Below are positions 33,679 to 42,501 of a stretch of 64,000 nucleotides of DNA, piece after piece. Made by a program: the position numbers and the translations under genes. The notes beneath the pieces were generated by a model. It was given only the letters and a program-made list of their open reading frames with translations, made no database searches and was not told the DNA's origin. Origin of the DNA: Clostridium_X cadaveris. GTDB lineage: Bacteria; Bacillota; Clostridia; Clostridiales; Clostridiaceae. The number at the start of each line of letters is the position of its first letter. The first letter of the stretch is position 1. Location of the stretch: NCBI RefSeq assembly GCF_039521325.1, contig NZ_BAAACD010000005.1; one strand, written 5' to 3'.

Positions 33679-34115
33679 TGAGTATTTTAGTAGATGGTGA
33701 TGGTTGCGCAGGACGTGATATAATCGAAAGTGTAGCTAAAAAGCATCAGCTTGATTTAATAGTATATTGTGATATTAATCACGTAATTACATTGAATTAT
33801 GGTGAGGTAAAAGTATGTGATAGTGAGTTTCAAAGTGTAGACAATATACTATTTAATAATTGCATTGCTAAGGATATCGTGGTAACTCAAGATTATGGTG
33901 TTGCAGCTATGGTGATATCAAAAAAGGCATTTGCAGTTAGTCCTTCAGGGTTTGTATATGATGAGAGTAATATTGATAGATTGCTTTTTGAAAGGCATAT
34001 GAAGGCTAAAGCAAGACGTGGAGGACAAAGAACAAAAGGTCCAAAGAAAAGGTCTAAAGAAGATGATGAAAGGCTTTATAGGTCCTTAAACAATATAATA
34101 TGTAGTAATAAGTAA
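33678..34115 (+). CDS. YaiI/YqxD family protein (DUF188, UPF0178)
   Basis: 145 residues. Family signatures: an N-terminal VDGDGCAGRDIIESVA acidic motif, DIVVTQDYGVAAMVISKKAF, and the C-terminal RRGGQRTKGPKKRSKEDD. The fold is related to PIN/NYN nucleases by the spacing of acidic residues, but no activity is established for the family. Translationally coupled to pgi; a functional link to glycolysis is not implied. A terminator follows directly. Confidence 0.88.
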   Translation: MSILVDGDGCAGRDIIESVAKKHQLDLIVYCDINHVITLNYGEVKVCDSEFQSVDNILFNNCIAKDIVVTQDYGVAAMVISKKAFAVSPSGFVYDESNIDRLLFERHMKAKARRGGQRTKGPKKRSKEDDERLYRSLNNIICSNK

Positions 34116-34120
34116 TTAAT

Positions 34121-34161
34121 AAAGGGATGTCTGAAGATTTTCAGATATCCCTTTGAATTTT
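34121..34161 (+). terminator. Terminator after the pgi unit
   Basis: AAAGGGATGTCTGAA (34121-34135) pairs with TTCAGATATCCCTTT (one G-T pair), then GAATTTTG. It lies between two convergent genes and its A-rich side could serve both strands. Confidence 0.75.
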
Positions 34162-34169
34162 GAGGATAA

Positions 34170-34346
34170 TTACTTAAACTCATTCTTAACATTAGACTTT
34201 ACTTCTTTTGCTATATCATCAGTATTTATTATATTTTCATATCCTTGAACTATGGTAGAACTAGTAAGAATATTTTTATCCTTTGGATTTTTTGGATCAC
34301 TATTAAATTTGTAATCTATGAACGTACCTTTTGTAAATCCTGGCAT
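34170..34346 (-). CDS. Small hypothetical protein, 58 residues
   Basis: ATG at 34346 on the minus strand has AAGGAGGTG upstream at the right distance; in-frame GTG 34355 lies within that site. The product starts MPGFTKGTFIDYKFNSDP and ends NVKNEFK, soluble and charged with no Cys or hydrophobic helix. The ideal ribosome binding site argues for a real gene expressed divergently from the triple-tyrosine gene at 34488. Function unknown. Confidence 0.65.
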   Translation of the reverse strand: MPGFTKGTFIDYKFNSDPKNPKDKNILTSSTIVQGYENIINTDDIAKEVKSNVKNEFK

Positions 34347-34428
34347 AATCAACACCTCCTTAAGAGTAGTTTTACAAATAAATAAATTAATTATTCTTAA
34401 AATCGGTAAAATAGTCCTGAAAACCCTA

Positions 34429-34455
34429 TTACAAAATATGGAATTATAGTATAAT
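34429..34455 (+). promoter_or_regulatory. Likely promoter of the triple-tyrosine repeat gene
   Basis: TTACAA (34429-34434) and TATAAT (34450-34455) with a short 15-base spacer, 32 bases before the start codon. Confidence 0.45.
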
Positions 34456-34487
34456 TAAAATATATATCATATTGCGGGGGTCTAAAG

Positions 34488-36524
34488 ATGAACGAGATAG
34501 AGATAAAAATTGAGTCACAAGAGCCACAAAAAGTGCATAATGGTAAAAATATAATTATTGCTAATGAATATAAAAAAAATTTACTTTACAAATTTATGAT
34601 TGGAAATAAAGGATTGTGGAAAACAATTAAAGACTATTCTGAAGAAAAGATATGCACTTGGAATCCAATAAATAATGGGGAATATATAGTAATGGTTCAG
34701 GCAAAAGAAAAAGAAGGTAAGAAAAATTCTATTTATGTTTCAAGAATTTCTTATAAAATAGGAGAAGATGATAACGAAGATATAATAAACTATATAAGAC
34801 TAAATAAAGATGAATATAGAGTAGGAGAAAAACTTACTTTAGTTGTTGAAACAAATTACACTGATGTTATGTATAGATATTGGATACGAGTTGAAGATTC
34901 ATGGGAGCTCATAAAAGATTACAGCATTGAAAATGTACTAATATACACTATACAGGATCAAGGTAGTCAAGAAATTTTAGTTGAATGTAAAAATATAAAT
35001 TCTTCAAATAAATTTGATGACTTTAAAACTGTGAGATTCAATGTAAGAGAACCTATTCCAGTGGAAATCTCGGGTTTCACACCATTAACTGAGGGTGATT
35101 TTTTAGTTGATGAGGAAATTGCGGTTAAAGTCGATGTATTAAATAAAGAAAACAAGAATGTTTTATATAAATTCTATAAAGCAGATAAAAATGGACATGT
35201 AGAATTCAGTCAAGATTATTCTACGAAGCCTATATTCTCTTATATAGAAAAGAATCAAGGAAATTACAAGCTTCTATGTATGATAAAGGATATGTATTCT
35301 TTAGAGGAATATGATGATAGAGCTATTTTAAATTATGAAGTAAAACCTTACAATGATGTGAAGATATTAAACTTTAATAGCGATATGGCATCACCACAAT
35401 TATTAAATAGAGAGATATCTTTTCAGACTCTAGCTGTTGGAGGGAAAGACCTAAGATATAGATTTCTGATAGAAGGCATCCATGAAGAAGACAGCGGATT
35501 TACTAGAATGAATACTTTTGTATGGAAGTCTAAAGCAGAAGGACAGTATACAATAAAAACCTTTGTAAAAGATGTATCCTCAAAAGAAGAATACGAAGCC
35601 ATGAGTTCTATGAATTTTGAAATAACAAATGAACAGTATGTTCCTATAAAAATAAAGAATATAGTAATAGATAAAGCGAGAAATTATGTAAAAGGAGAAA
35701 CTATAACTGTACGTGTAGATACTACAGGAGGAATTGATCCATTATATCAATTTAAAGTATACAATGAAGATGAAGAGGTAGAATGTAGAGATTACAGCAA
35801 GTCAAATTGGATGAGCTTTACACCAAATAAAGGCGGAAATTATAAGCTCCATATTAGAGTAAAGGACATAGGATCTACCAAAGAATTTGATTGTGAGACC
35901 TTTGAATGCTTTAATGTACAGGAATTTATATCAGGAACTTTAGATTATGTCCTTATGAATTCTAATGAATATTATAGGATAAAGGATAAAATAGCTCTTG
36001 ATATAATAGCTGAAAATACATCAAATACTTATATAAAATATACTCTTACTATAAATGATAGAATTGTTGAGGAAACTCAATATGGAATTAGTAAAAGATA
36101 TTGTTTTATTCCAAAGGTAAGTGGAAAGTATGTCGTTGATATATATGGAAAAAATAAATTTAGTAAAAAGGAATATGATTGCAAAAAGCAAGTGAAGATA
36201 TTAGTACATGATACTCTCCCTGTTACTGATATAAAAATAAAAGCTAGTGTACCTGTTATACATGTAAATAACGGAGTAGATTTTTTTGTAGAAAGCAGTG
36301 GAGGTCGTGACGTTGTATATGAATTTTATTTAATGGAAAGAGGAGATTGGAAGAGAGTTCAAAGTTACAGCAAGAAAAATTTTTATTCCTTTATGCCTTT
36401 TGCGGAAGGGGTTCATAAATTATTGGTTCTTGCAAAAAGTTTTCATAAAAAGTCAGCATATGAAGATTATAAGCTTTATGAATTTAATGTAGAAAAATCA
36501 ACAGATACTGAAGATGCTATATAA
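34488..36524 (+). CDS. Triple-tyrosine motif repeat protein, seven repeats
   Basis: 678 residues built of about seven repeats of 90-97 residues, each a beta-sandwich of the Y_Y_Y (triple tyrosine) type. Anchors: LLYKFMIGNKGLWKTIKDYS (from ~31), VMYRYWIRVEDSWELIKDYS, VLYKFYKADKNGHVEFSQDY, LRYRFLIEGIH, PLYQFKVYNED, IKYTLTINDRI and VVYEFYLMERGDWKRVQSYS, each followed by a G-Y/K-L strand and an aromatic/EYD motif. No signal peptide, membrane helix or enzymatic domain, so it is probably cytoplasmic. Related repeats occur beside sensor kinases, but none is fused here. Function unknown. Confidence 0.78.
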   Translation: MNEIEIKIESQEPQKVHNGKNIIIANEYKKNLLYKFMIGNKGLWKTIKDYSEEKICTWNPINNGEYIVMVQAKEKEGKKNSIYVSRISYKIGEDDNEDIINYIRLNKDEYRVGEKLTLVVETNYTDVMYRYWIRVEDSWELIKDYSIENVLIYTIQDQGSQEILVECKNINSSNKFDDFKTVRFNVREPIPVEISGFTPLTEGDFLVDEEIAVKVDVLNKENKNVLYKFYKADKNGHVEFSQDYSTKPIFSYIEKNQGNYKLLCMIKDMYSLEEYDDRAILNYEVKPYNDVKILNFNSDMASPQLLNREISFQTLAVGGKDLRYRFLIEGIHEEDSGFTRMNTFVWKSKAEGQYTIKTFVKDVSSKEEYEAMSSMNFEITNEQYVPIKIKNIVIDKARNYVKGETITVRVDTTGGIDPLYQFKVYNEDEEVECRDYSKSNWMSFTPNKGGNYKLHIRVKDIGSTKEFDCETFECFNVQEFISGTLDYVLMNSNEYYRIKDKIALDIIAENTSNTYIKYTLTINDRIVEETQYGISKRYCFIPKVSGKYVVDIYGKNKFSKKEYDCKKQVKILVHDTLPVTDIKIKASVPVIHVNNGVDFFVESSGGRDVVYEFYLMERGDWKRVQSYSKKNFYSFMPFAEGVHKLLVLAKSFHKKSAYEDYKLYEFNVEKSTDTEDAI

Positions 36525-36612
36525 ATATTAATATGGCAGATATAAAATCTCTTGCACTAAAGAAAAATTACATATACTATAAATATTAGTATATATACAT
36601 GGAGGATAACTG

Positions 36613-37329
36613 ATGGAAAGATTAGATAAAGTACTTTCAAACTTAGGTTATGGAAGCAGAAAAGAAATAAAGGCAATAGTTAAAAAGGGAAATGTAACTG
36701 TTGATGGAGTTATTTTAAAAGACAGCTCAGTTCAAATAGACCCAGATAAATCCGTTATCGAGATAAATGGGGAAAGAATTGAATATAAAAAATACGTTTA
36801 TCTTCTTATGAATAAGGCAGATGGCTATGTTTCAGCCACATTTGATAAGTTTGACCCTACGGTAGTCGATTTGCTTGAACCGGAAGATGCGGTTTTCAAT
36901 CCATTTCCAGTAGGAAGATTAGATAAGGATACAGTTGGACTTCTTCTTCTTACTAATGATGGAGAACTAAATCACAGACTTATATCGCCTAAAAATCATG
37001 TTGACAAAGTATATTATGCTCATATCAACAAGGGTGTAAACGAGAAGGATCAAAGAGCTTTTGAAAGAGGCATAACTATTGATGATGGATACAAGTGCCT
37101 TCCTGGAAAACTTGAAATAATAAAGAGCGAGGAAGAATTTAGCGAGGTTTTAGTGACCATTCATGAAGGAAAGTTTCATCAAGTAAAAAGAATGTTTGAA
37201 GCTCTAGAGAAAAAGGTAATTTATTTAAAGAGGATAAAGTTTGGACCTATAGATTTAGACGAAGAGTTAGAGGAAGGCCAATATAGGGAGCTTACAGATG
37301 AAGAGATAGTGGTGCTAAAATCAATTTAA
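36613..37329 (+). CDS. rsuA: 16S rRNA pseudouridine synthase, RsuA family
   Basis: 238 residues. An N-terminal S4 RNA-binding domain (RLDKVLSNLGYGSRKEIKAI) precedes the RsuA/RluB/E/F catalytic domain with Asp in PVGRLDKDTVGLLLLTNDG and the conserved EGKFHQVKRMFEALEKKV. It converts a uridine in 16S rRNA, U516 in the best-known member, to pseudouridine; the exact target here is inferred from the family. GGAGGA lies before the ATG. Monocistronic. Confidence 0.9.
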   Translation: MERLDKVLSNLGYGSRKEIKAIVKKGNVTVDGVILKDSSVQIDPDKSVIEINGERIEYKKYVYLLMNKADGYVSATFDKFDPTVVDLLEPEDAVFNPFPVGRLDKDTVGLLLLTNDGELNHRLISPKNHVDKVYYAHINKGVNEKDQRAFERGITIDDGYKCLPGKLEIIKSEEEFSEVLVTIHEGKFHQVKRMFEALEKKVIYLKRIKFGPIDLDEELEEGQYRELTDEEIVVLKSI

Positions 37330-37462
37330 GTCAATGTTTAAAATTTAACAAATATAGTATAAAGATAGCAAATAAATATGACATTTATTATTCAGTAAAG
37401 AAGAATATAAGAATTTTTTAATGTAAGGAATTTAAAATTACTAATTACTAATTTTAGTGTGG

Positions 37463-37491
37463 TTGAATAAAAAAGGGGAATTTACTATAAT
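37463..37491 (+). promoter_or_regulatory. Promoter of a candidate small RNA
   Basis: TTGAAT (37463-37468), 17-base spacer and a perfect TATAAT (37486-37491). No start codon with a ribosome site follows within the short transcript it would drive. Confidence 0.6.
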
Positions 37492-37497
37492 AATGCA

Positions 37498-37578
37498 TGC
37501 AAGATAAATAAAAAGATAGATAGCCCCCTTTTTATTTATTCCCAAGCACAACCTTCCCCCAAGGGTTGTGTTTTTTTT
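37498..37578 (+). ncRNA. Candidate small regulatory RNA with C-rich loops (~80 nt)
   Basis: Between the promoter above and a strong terminator lies an ~80-base unit without a reading frame. A 12-bp stem (37504-37515 with 37528-37539) closes a loop ending in GCCCC; an unpaired UCCCAA follows (about 37540-37545); then a terminator hairpin whose loop carries UUCCCCCAA. Three exposed C-rich motifs plus an intrinsic terminator are the design of Firmicute sRNAs such as RsaE/RoxS that block G-rich ribosome binding sites. I do not recognise it as a described family. Alternatively it is a leader or attenuator of yerC, but its own terminator argues against that. An upstream arm (37465-37478) can also pair with the 3' side, so a longer hairpin is possible in a read-through transcript. 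Confidence 0.5.
37547..37578 (+). terminator. Intrinsic terminator of the candidate small RNA
   Basis: CACAACC (37547-37553) pairs with GGTTGTG (37564-37570), C-rich 10-base loop, eight T. Confidence 0.85.
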
Positions 37579-37674
37579 GCGAAAAATTAAGTTATTTCAA
37601 AAACTATAGTATAACAATGAAATTAATGGTAATATATAAATTAATAGTAGGATTAGTGAGGGGTGTTATAATTC

Positions 37675-37980
37675 ATGATGGAGTACAAGTCAAAATTGCA
37701 AAGTGAAGAATTGGATTTATTATTTGAAGCAATTTTAAAATTAAACACTATAGAAGAGTGTTATCGATTCTTTGAAGACATTTGTACTATTAATGAAATA
37801 AAATCTTTAGAGCAAAGGCTGCAAGTGGCAAAAATGCTTCAAGATAAAAAGACGTATCAGGAAATAGCTCATAAAACTGGGGCTAGCACTGCAACAATAA
37901 GCAGAGTTAATAAAGCATTGAATTATGGCAGTGATGGATATAAAACAGTCTTAGAACGTATGGATTTAAAAAACGAATAA
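37675..37980 (+). CDS. yerC: TrpR-like DNA-binding protein YerC/YecD
   Basis: 101 residues, usual family size. Resembles the Trp repressor fold: LDLLFEAILKLNTIEECYRFFEDICT, then a helix-turn-helix (LQDKKTYQEIAHKTGASTAT followed by ISRVNKAL). Likely a cytoplasmic transcription regulator; its ligand is not known and lack of the TrpR tryptophan contacts cannot be judged by eye. The order yerC-pcrA-ligA is the same as in other Firmicutes. Starts at the first of two adjacent ATG codons after GAGGGGTG. Confidence 0.88.
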   Translation: MMEYKSKLQSEELDLLFEAILKLNTIEECYRFFEDICTINEIKSLEQRLQVAKMLQDKKTYQEIAHKTGASTATISRVNKALNYGSDGYKTVLERMDLKNE

Positions 37981-38016
37981 TCTTAACTTGTATAAACATA
38001 TTGAGACATAAAGAAT

Positions 38017-38040
38017 AAGGGGAGGGAAACCTCCCTTTAA
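38017..38040 (+). terminator. GC-rich hairpin between yerC and pcrA
   Basis: AAGGGGAGG (38017-38025) pairs with CCTCCCTTT (38030-38038) around a GAAA tetraloop. The following T-run is short, so it may be only a partial terminator. Confidence 0.6.
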
Positions 38041-38050
38041 TATATGAGGA

Positions 38051-38079
38051 TTAAAAGAATTAATATATTGTGATATAAT
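38051..38079 (+). promoter_or_regulatory. Promoter of pcrA-ligA
   Basis: TTAAAA (38051-38056), 17-base spacer, extended -10 TGATATAAT (38071-38079), 30 bases before the pcrA start. Confidence 0.6.
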
Positions 38080-38109
38080 AATTTGTACATCACGAAAGGG
38101 AGTGATTTA

Positions 38110-40365
38110 ATGGACTTAAAATCTCTATTAAATAAGGAACAATATGAAGGTGCTACTACCATAGATGGCCAAGTGCTTATATTAGCTGGAGCAGGAAGTG
38201 GAAAGACAAGAGTACTTACACACAGAATAGCACACATGATAAATGATTTAGCTATATATCCTTCTCAAATATTAGCTATAACTTTCACCAATAAAGCTGC
38301 AGGAGAAATGAAAGACAGAGTTAGAACGCTAGTTGGAGATGAAGCAGAATACATGTGGATTTCTACATTCCATTCAACTTGCGTGAGAATTCTCAGGAGA
38401 GAAGCAGATAAAATTGGATATCAAAAAGATTTTAGCATATATGATACATATGACCAAAAAGCTCTTATAAAACAATGCATGGCTGAGCTTAATATAAATG
38501 ACAAGGATATAACTGAAAATGAGATATTATCAAAAATAGGTAAGGCTAAAGATAATCTTATAGGACCAGCCAGTTTTAAAAGAGAAAATGAGGATAATTT
38601 TAGAGAAAATAAAATTGCAGATGCATATATTTTGTACGAGAAGAAACTAAAGAATAATAATGCTATGGACTTTGATAATCTTATCTTTAAAACTATAGAA
38701 CTATTCAAAAGCAATCAAGAGGTGTTAGAGTTTTATCAAAGAAAATTCAAATATATAATGGTAGATGAATATCAGGATACCAACAGAGCACAATATGAAT
38801 TTACAAGGCTTTTAGCTGATAAATACAAGAACATATGTGTGGTTGGAGATGATGATCAGTGTATATATATGTGGAGAGGAGCAGACCTCAGAAATATTTT
38901 AGACTTTGAGAAAGATTATCCATTAACTAAGGTAATAAAACTCGAGCAAAATTATAGATCTATGGGAAATATTTTAATGGCAGCAAATGAGGTCATAAAG
39001 AATAATAGTGAAAGAAAGAGAAAGGTATTAAGAACAGAAAAAGCCAGCGGAGAAAAGATAAAAATGTACAGAGCTCCTTCTGATAGAGATGAAGGAGAAT
39101 TTGTAGCTTCTCAAATTCAAAAGATAAAAGAAGAAAAAGGTAAGAGCTATAGGGATTTTGCAATACTTTATAGAACTAATGCTCAATCTCGTGTATTTGA
39201 AGATGTTTTTATAAAAAGAGGTATACCTTATAGGATACTTGGTGGACTAAAATTCTATGATAGAAAAGAAATTAAGGATATGCTTGCCTACCTTAGAGTA
39301 GTCGCAAATCCAGCAGATGATATTAGTTTGAAAAGGATAATAAATGTTCCAAAGAGAAGCATAGGTGATGCAACAATATCCAAACTTCAATCTTTTGCCG
39401 ATAACTCAGAACAAAGCCTTTTTGATGCAGTTATGGAAGCAGAAAATAATTCAGCTCTTACAGCGAGAAATATAACTTCAATAAACAAATTTGCAGACAT
39501 ACTTACAGAACTTAGGACCATGGGAGAAGTACTTCCAGTATCAGAATTTATAGAATATGTTTTGGAAGTAACAGGATATTTAAATGAACTTAAAAATTCA
39601 AAAAATCCAGAAGATGAAAGTAGAGTTAGCAATTTAGAGGAACTTGTATCAGCTGCAGTTGAATTTGAAAAGACATCAGAAGATAAAGGTCTTTCAGCTT
39701 TCCTAGAAAAAACTGCTTTAATATCTGATATAGATAATTATGATGAGAATGCAGATACAGTTGTACTTATGACCGTTCACAGTGCTAAAGGTCTGGAATT
39801 TCCTGTAGTATTCATGGTGGGAATGGAAAATGGTATATTCCCAGGAGCAGCATCTCTTAAAGAACCAAGTGAGATGGAAGAGTCTAGAAGACTGTGTTAT
39901 GTTGGTATAACAAGAGCAGAAGAAATTTTATATATGACTTCAGCAGAAATGAGAAGAGTTTTTGGTAGAACTCAATGTTATGATAAATCAGAGTTTTTAA
40001 GAGAGATATCAGATGATTTAAAGGAAAATGTAAATGGGAGAGGAGAGGTTTTTACAGGTTCATCGAGAACTTTTGATGGAGGATATAGAAATAATACTTC
40101 ATATGGTAGAAATCCTCATGGACTTCAAAATTTATATAATAAGAGTTATAATAATGGATCTTCAGTTAATAATAAAACTATTAGGGAAGATAGTGCAGAA
40201 CTATCAGAAATGGTGGTTGGAAGAAAAGTTAAACATAGTAAGTTTGGTGTGGGAACTATAGTTGCTTCAAGTGGAGAGGGATCAGATAAGAAAATTACTA
40301 TAGCTTTTGATGCCAATGGAATAAAGCAGCTTCTAGCTTGCAGTGCACCTATAGAATTATTGTAA
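38110..40365 (+). CDS. pcrA: ATP-dependent DNA helicase PcrA (UvrD family)
   Basis: 751 residues from ATG 38110, preceded by AAAGGGAG; the in-frame TTG at 38083 has no ribosome site. SF1A helicase motifs in order: Q-motif LNKEQYEGA, Walker A LAGAGSGKTRVL, motif Ia AITFTNKAAGEMKDR, Walker B IMVDEYQDTNRAQ, motif III CVVGDDDQCIYMWRGAD, motif IV KLEQNYRS, motif V TVHSAKGLEFPVV and motif VI CYVGITRAEEILY. The C-terminal Tudor-like domain (VGRKVKHSKFGVGTIV) contacts RNA polymerase in known PcrA. Unwinds 3'-5' in repair and plasmid replication. Followed after 26 bases by ligA. Confidence 0.97.
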   Translation: MDLKSLLNKEQYEGATTIDGQVLILAGAGSGKTRVLTHRIAHMINDLAIYPSQILAITFTNKAAGEMKDRVRTLVGDEAEYMWISTFHSTCVRILRREADKIGYQKDFSIYDTYDQKALIKQCMAELNINDKDITENEILSKIGKAKDNLIGPASFKRENEDNFRENKIADAYILYEKKLKNNNAMDFDNLIFKTIELFKSNQEVLEFYQRKFKYIMVDEYQDTNRAQYEFTRLLADKYKNICVVGDDDQCIYMWRGADLRNILDFEKDYPLTKVIKLEQNYRSMGNILMAANEVIKNNSERKRKVLRTEKASGEKIKMYRAPSDRDEGEFVASQIQKIKEEKGKSYRDFAILYRTNAQSRVFEDVFIKRGIPYRILGGLKFYDRKEIKDMLAYLRVVANPADDISLKRIINVPKRSIGDATISKLQSFADNSEQSLFDAVMEAENNSALTARNITSINKFADILTELRTMGEVLPVSEFIEYVLEVTGYLNELKNSKNPEDESRVSNLEELVSAAVEFEKTSEDKGLSAFLEKTALISDIDNYDENADTVVLMTVHSAKGLEFPVVFMVGMENGIFPGAASLKEPSEMEESRRLCYVGITRAEEILYMTSAEMRRVFGRTQCYDKSEFLREISDDLKENVNGRGEVFTGSSRTFDGGYRNNTSYGRNPHGLQNLYNKSYNNGSSVNNKTIREDSAELSEMVVGRKVKHSKFGVGTIVASSGEGSDKKITIAFDANGIKQLLACSAPIELL

Positions 40366-40391
40366 AATCAGGCTTCATGGAGGAAATGGCT

Positions 40392-42383
40392 GTGGATAAG
40401 AGAAAAAGAATAGAGGAATTAATAGAAGAGCTTAATAGATATTCTCATGAATATTATGTATTAGATAATCCTTCAGTAAGTGATAAGGATTATGATATAA
40501 AATATGATGAATTAAGAAAATTAGAAGAGGAAACAGGGATAGTGCTTCCTTATTCACCAACAGTTAGAGTTGGTGATGGTGTACTTCCTCAATTTAAAAA
40601 ATATACACATAAAGCTAGGTTATGGAGTTTGGATAAAGCTCAGACATTAGGAGAGCTTGAAGATTGGCATAGAAAAAATTTGAAAGCAGTAGAGGACTAT
40701 AATAAAATAGCAGAAAGCCCTCTTCCACAAATATCTTATGTTGTTACGAAAAAGTTTGATGGGCTTACTTTAAATTGTACTTATGATGAAAGTGGGATTT
40801 TTGTAAAAGCTGCGACTAGAGGAACAGGAGAGGTTGGAGAGGATATTACAGCTCAAGCAAAGACAATAAAGTCACTTCCTCTAAAGATAGACTATGATTA
40901 TCAAATAGAGATACATGGAGAGGCTATAATGACTAGAGAAGCTTTTGAAGCATATAATAAAAGTGCAGAAGAGCCTCTAAAGAATCTTAGAAATGGAGCA
41001 GCGGGAGCTTTAAGAAACCTAAATTTAAAGGAAACTGCAAAAAGAAATCTTACGGCATTTTTCTATGATGTAGGATATAATGAGGGAACACCATTTAAAA
41101 CTTATATGGAAATGATGGACTTTATAAAAGAAAAAGGTTTCTTAATGGATGACTATTTAAAACAATGCTCTGATATGGAAGAAATTGAAAAAGAAATAAA
41201 ATATATAGAGCATATAAGATTTGATTTAAATTATGATATAGATGGTGTCGTAATAGCAATAAATGATATGAGGACTAGAGAGCTTCTTGGATATACTGTG
41301 AAATTTCCTAAATGGGCCATAGCCTATAAGTTTGAAGCTCAAGAAGCAGTTACAACTCTTATGGATGTAGAATGGAATGTTGGAAGAAGTGGAAGAGTAA
41401 GTCCAACTGCTATATTAGAACCGGTGGAATTAGCAGGAGTTACTGTAAAAAGAGCCACTTTAAATAACATGGATGATATTCATAGAAAAGGAGTTAGACT
41501 GGGATCAAAGGTATTTGTAAGAAGATCTAATGATGTAATTCCTGAAATCATGGGAGTAGCTGAGGAAAATACAGAAACTACTAAAGAGATAATACCTCCA
41601 ACTCATTGCCCTTATTGTGGAAGTGAGATTGTTTTGGATGGAGCACATTATTTTTGTGAGAATACATTGTCCTGTAAGCCACAAATGGTAAAGAGCATAG
41701 TACATTTTGCCTGCAGGGAGGCCATGAATATAGAAGGATTTAGCGAAAAAACTGCAGAGCAGCTATTTGAAAAACTAGACATAAAGTCTTTAAGTGATTT
41801 ATATACTTTAAAGAAGGAAGAACTATTAACCTTAGAGAAATTTGGTGAGAAAAAAGCACAAAACTTACTAAATGCTATAGAAAAAAGCAAAAATTGTGAT
41901 TTAAGTTCATTTGTATACTCTTTAGGAATACCTAATGTAGGAGTAAAAACTTCTAAGGATTTAGCTAAGAACTTTAAAAGTTTGGATGGAATCAGAAATG
42001 CAAAGGTTGAAGATCTAGTTTCTATTCAAGATATAGGAGATATAGTTGCAAAAAGCATAGTTGAGTTCTTTAAAGATGAAAGAATTCAAAAATCAATAAA
42101 TGATCTTTTAAATTTAGGGGTTACTCCTAGATTTGAAGAGACATCAGTAGTTGAGAATCCATTCCAAGGTAAAACAGTAGTCGTTACAGGAACCTTGAAG
42201 AACTATTCTAGAGGAGATATCAAAGCAAAATTTGAATCTTTAGGTGCAAAAGTATCATCTAGTGTAAGCAAAAAAACAGATTATGTTTTAGCAGGTGAAG
42301 AAGCAGGATCCAAGTATAATAAAGCTGTAGAATTAGGAGTTAAGATACTTTCTGAAGATGAATTTACTGAAATGATAAATTGA
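40392..42383 (+). CDS. ligA: NAD-dependent DNA ligase LigA
   Basis: 663 residues if started at GTG 40392, which has GGAGG eight bases upstream; ATG 40386 is only two bases from that site. Domains: Ia (about 1-65, YYVLDNPSVSDKDYD), nucleotidyltransferase with the adenylated Lys121 in TKKFDGLT, OB fold (GRSGRVSPTAILEPVELAG), four-Cys zinc finger (CPYCG to CENTLSC), helix-hairpin-helix, and a C-terminal BRCT domain (GKTVVVTGTLKNYSRGDIK). Seals nicks with NAD. The catalytic motif reads KFDG in place of the common KIDG. Cotranscribed with pcrA. Confidence 0.94.
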   Translation: MDKRKRIEELIEELNRYSHEYYVLDNPSVSDKDYDIKYDELRKLEEETGIVLPYSPTVRVGDGVLPQFKKYTHKARLWSLDKAQTLGELEDWHRKNLKAVEDYNKIAESPLPQISYVVTKKFDGLTLNCTYDESGIFVKAATRGTGEVGEDITAQAKTIKSLPLKIDYDYQIEIHGEAIMTREAFEAYNKSAEEPLKNLRNGAAGALRNLNLKETAKRNLTAFFYDVGYNEGTPFKTYMEMMDFIKEKGFLMDDYLKQCSDMEEIEKEIKYIEHIRFDLNYDIDGVVIAINDMRTRELLGYTVKFPKWAIAYKFEAQEAVTTLMDVEWNVGRSGRVSPTAILEPVELAGVTVKRATLNNMDDIHRKGVRLGSKVFVRRSNDVIPEIMGVAEENTETTKEIIPPTHCPYCGSEIVLDGAHYFCENTLSCKPQMVKSIVHFACREAMNIEGFSEKTAEQLFEKLDIKSLSDLYTLKKEELLTLEKFGEKKAQNLLNAIEKSKNCDLSSFVYSLGIPNVGVKTSKDLAKNFKSLDGIRNAKVEDLVSIQDIGDIVAKSIVEFFKDERIQKSINDLLNLGVTPRFEETSVVENPFQGKTVVVTGTLKNYSRGDIKAKFESLGAKVSSSVSKKTDYVLAGEEAGSKYNKAVELGVKILSEDEFTEMIN

Positions 42384-42501
42384 TGAAATTTTAAGATTTT
42401 CTTAAAATGATTAACATTCCATAAAGTGGTATTTACAAAAGTATTTTAAAATAGTAAACTAGTAAAATGAGTTAAAGAAAAAATTTTGTGGAGGAAATCA
42501 G

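Noticed and set aside
37441..37578. 6S RNA or T-box leader as explanation of the yerC upstream structure
   Set aside because: The unit is too short for 6S RNA, has no T-box sequence, and ends in its own terminator well before yerC.
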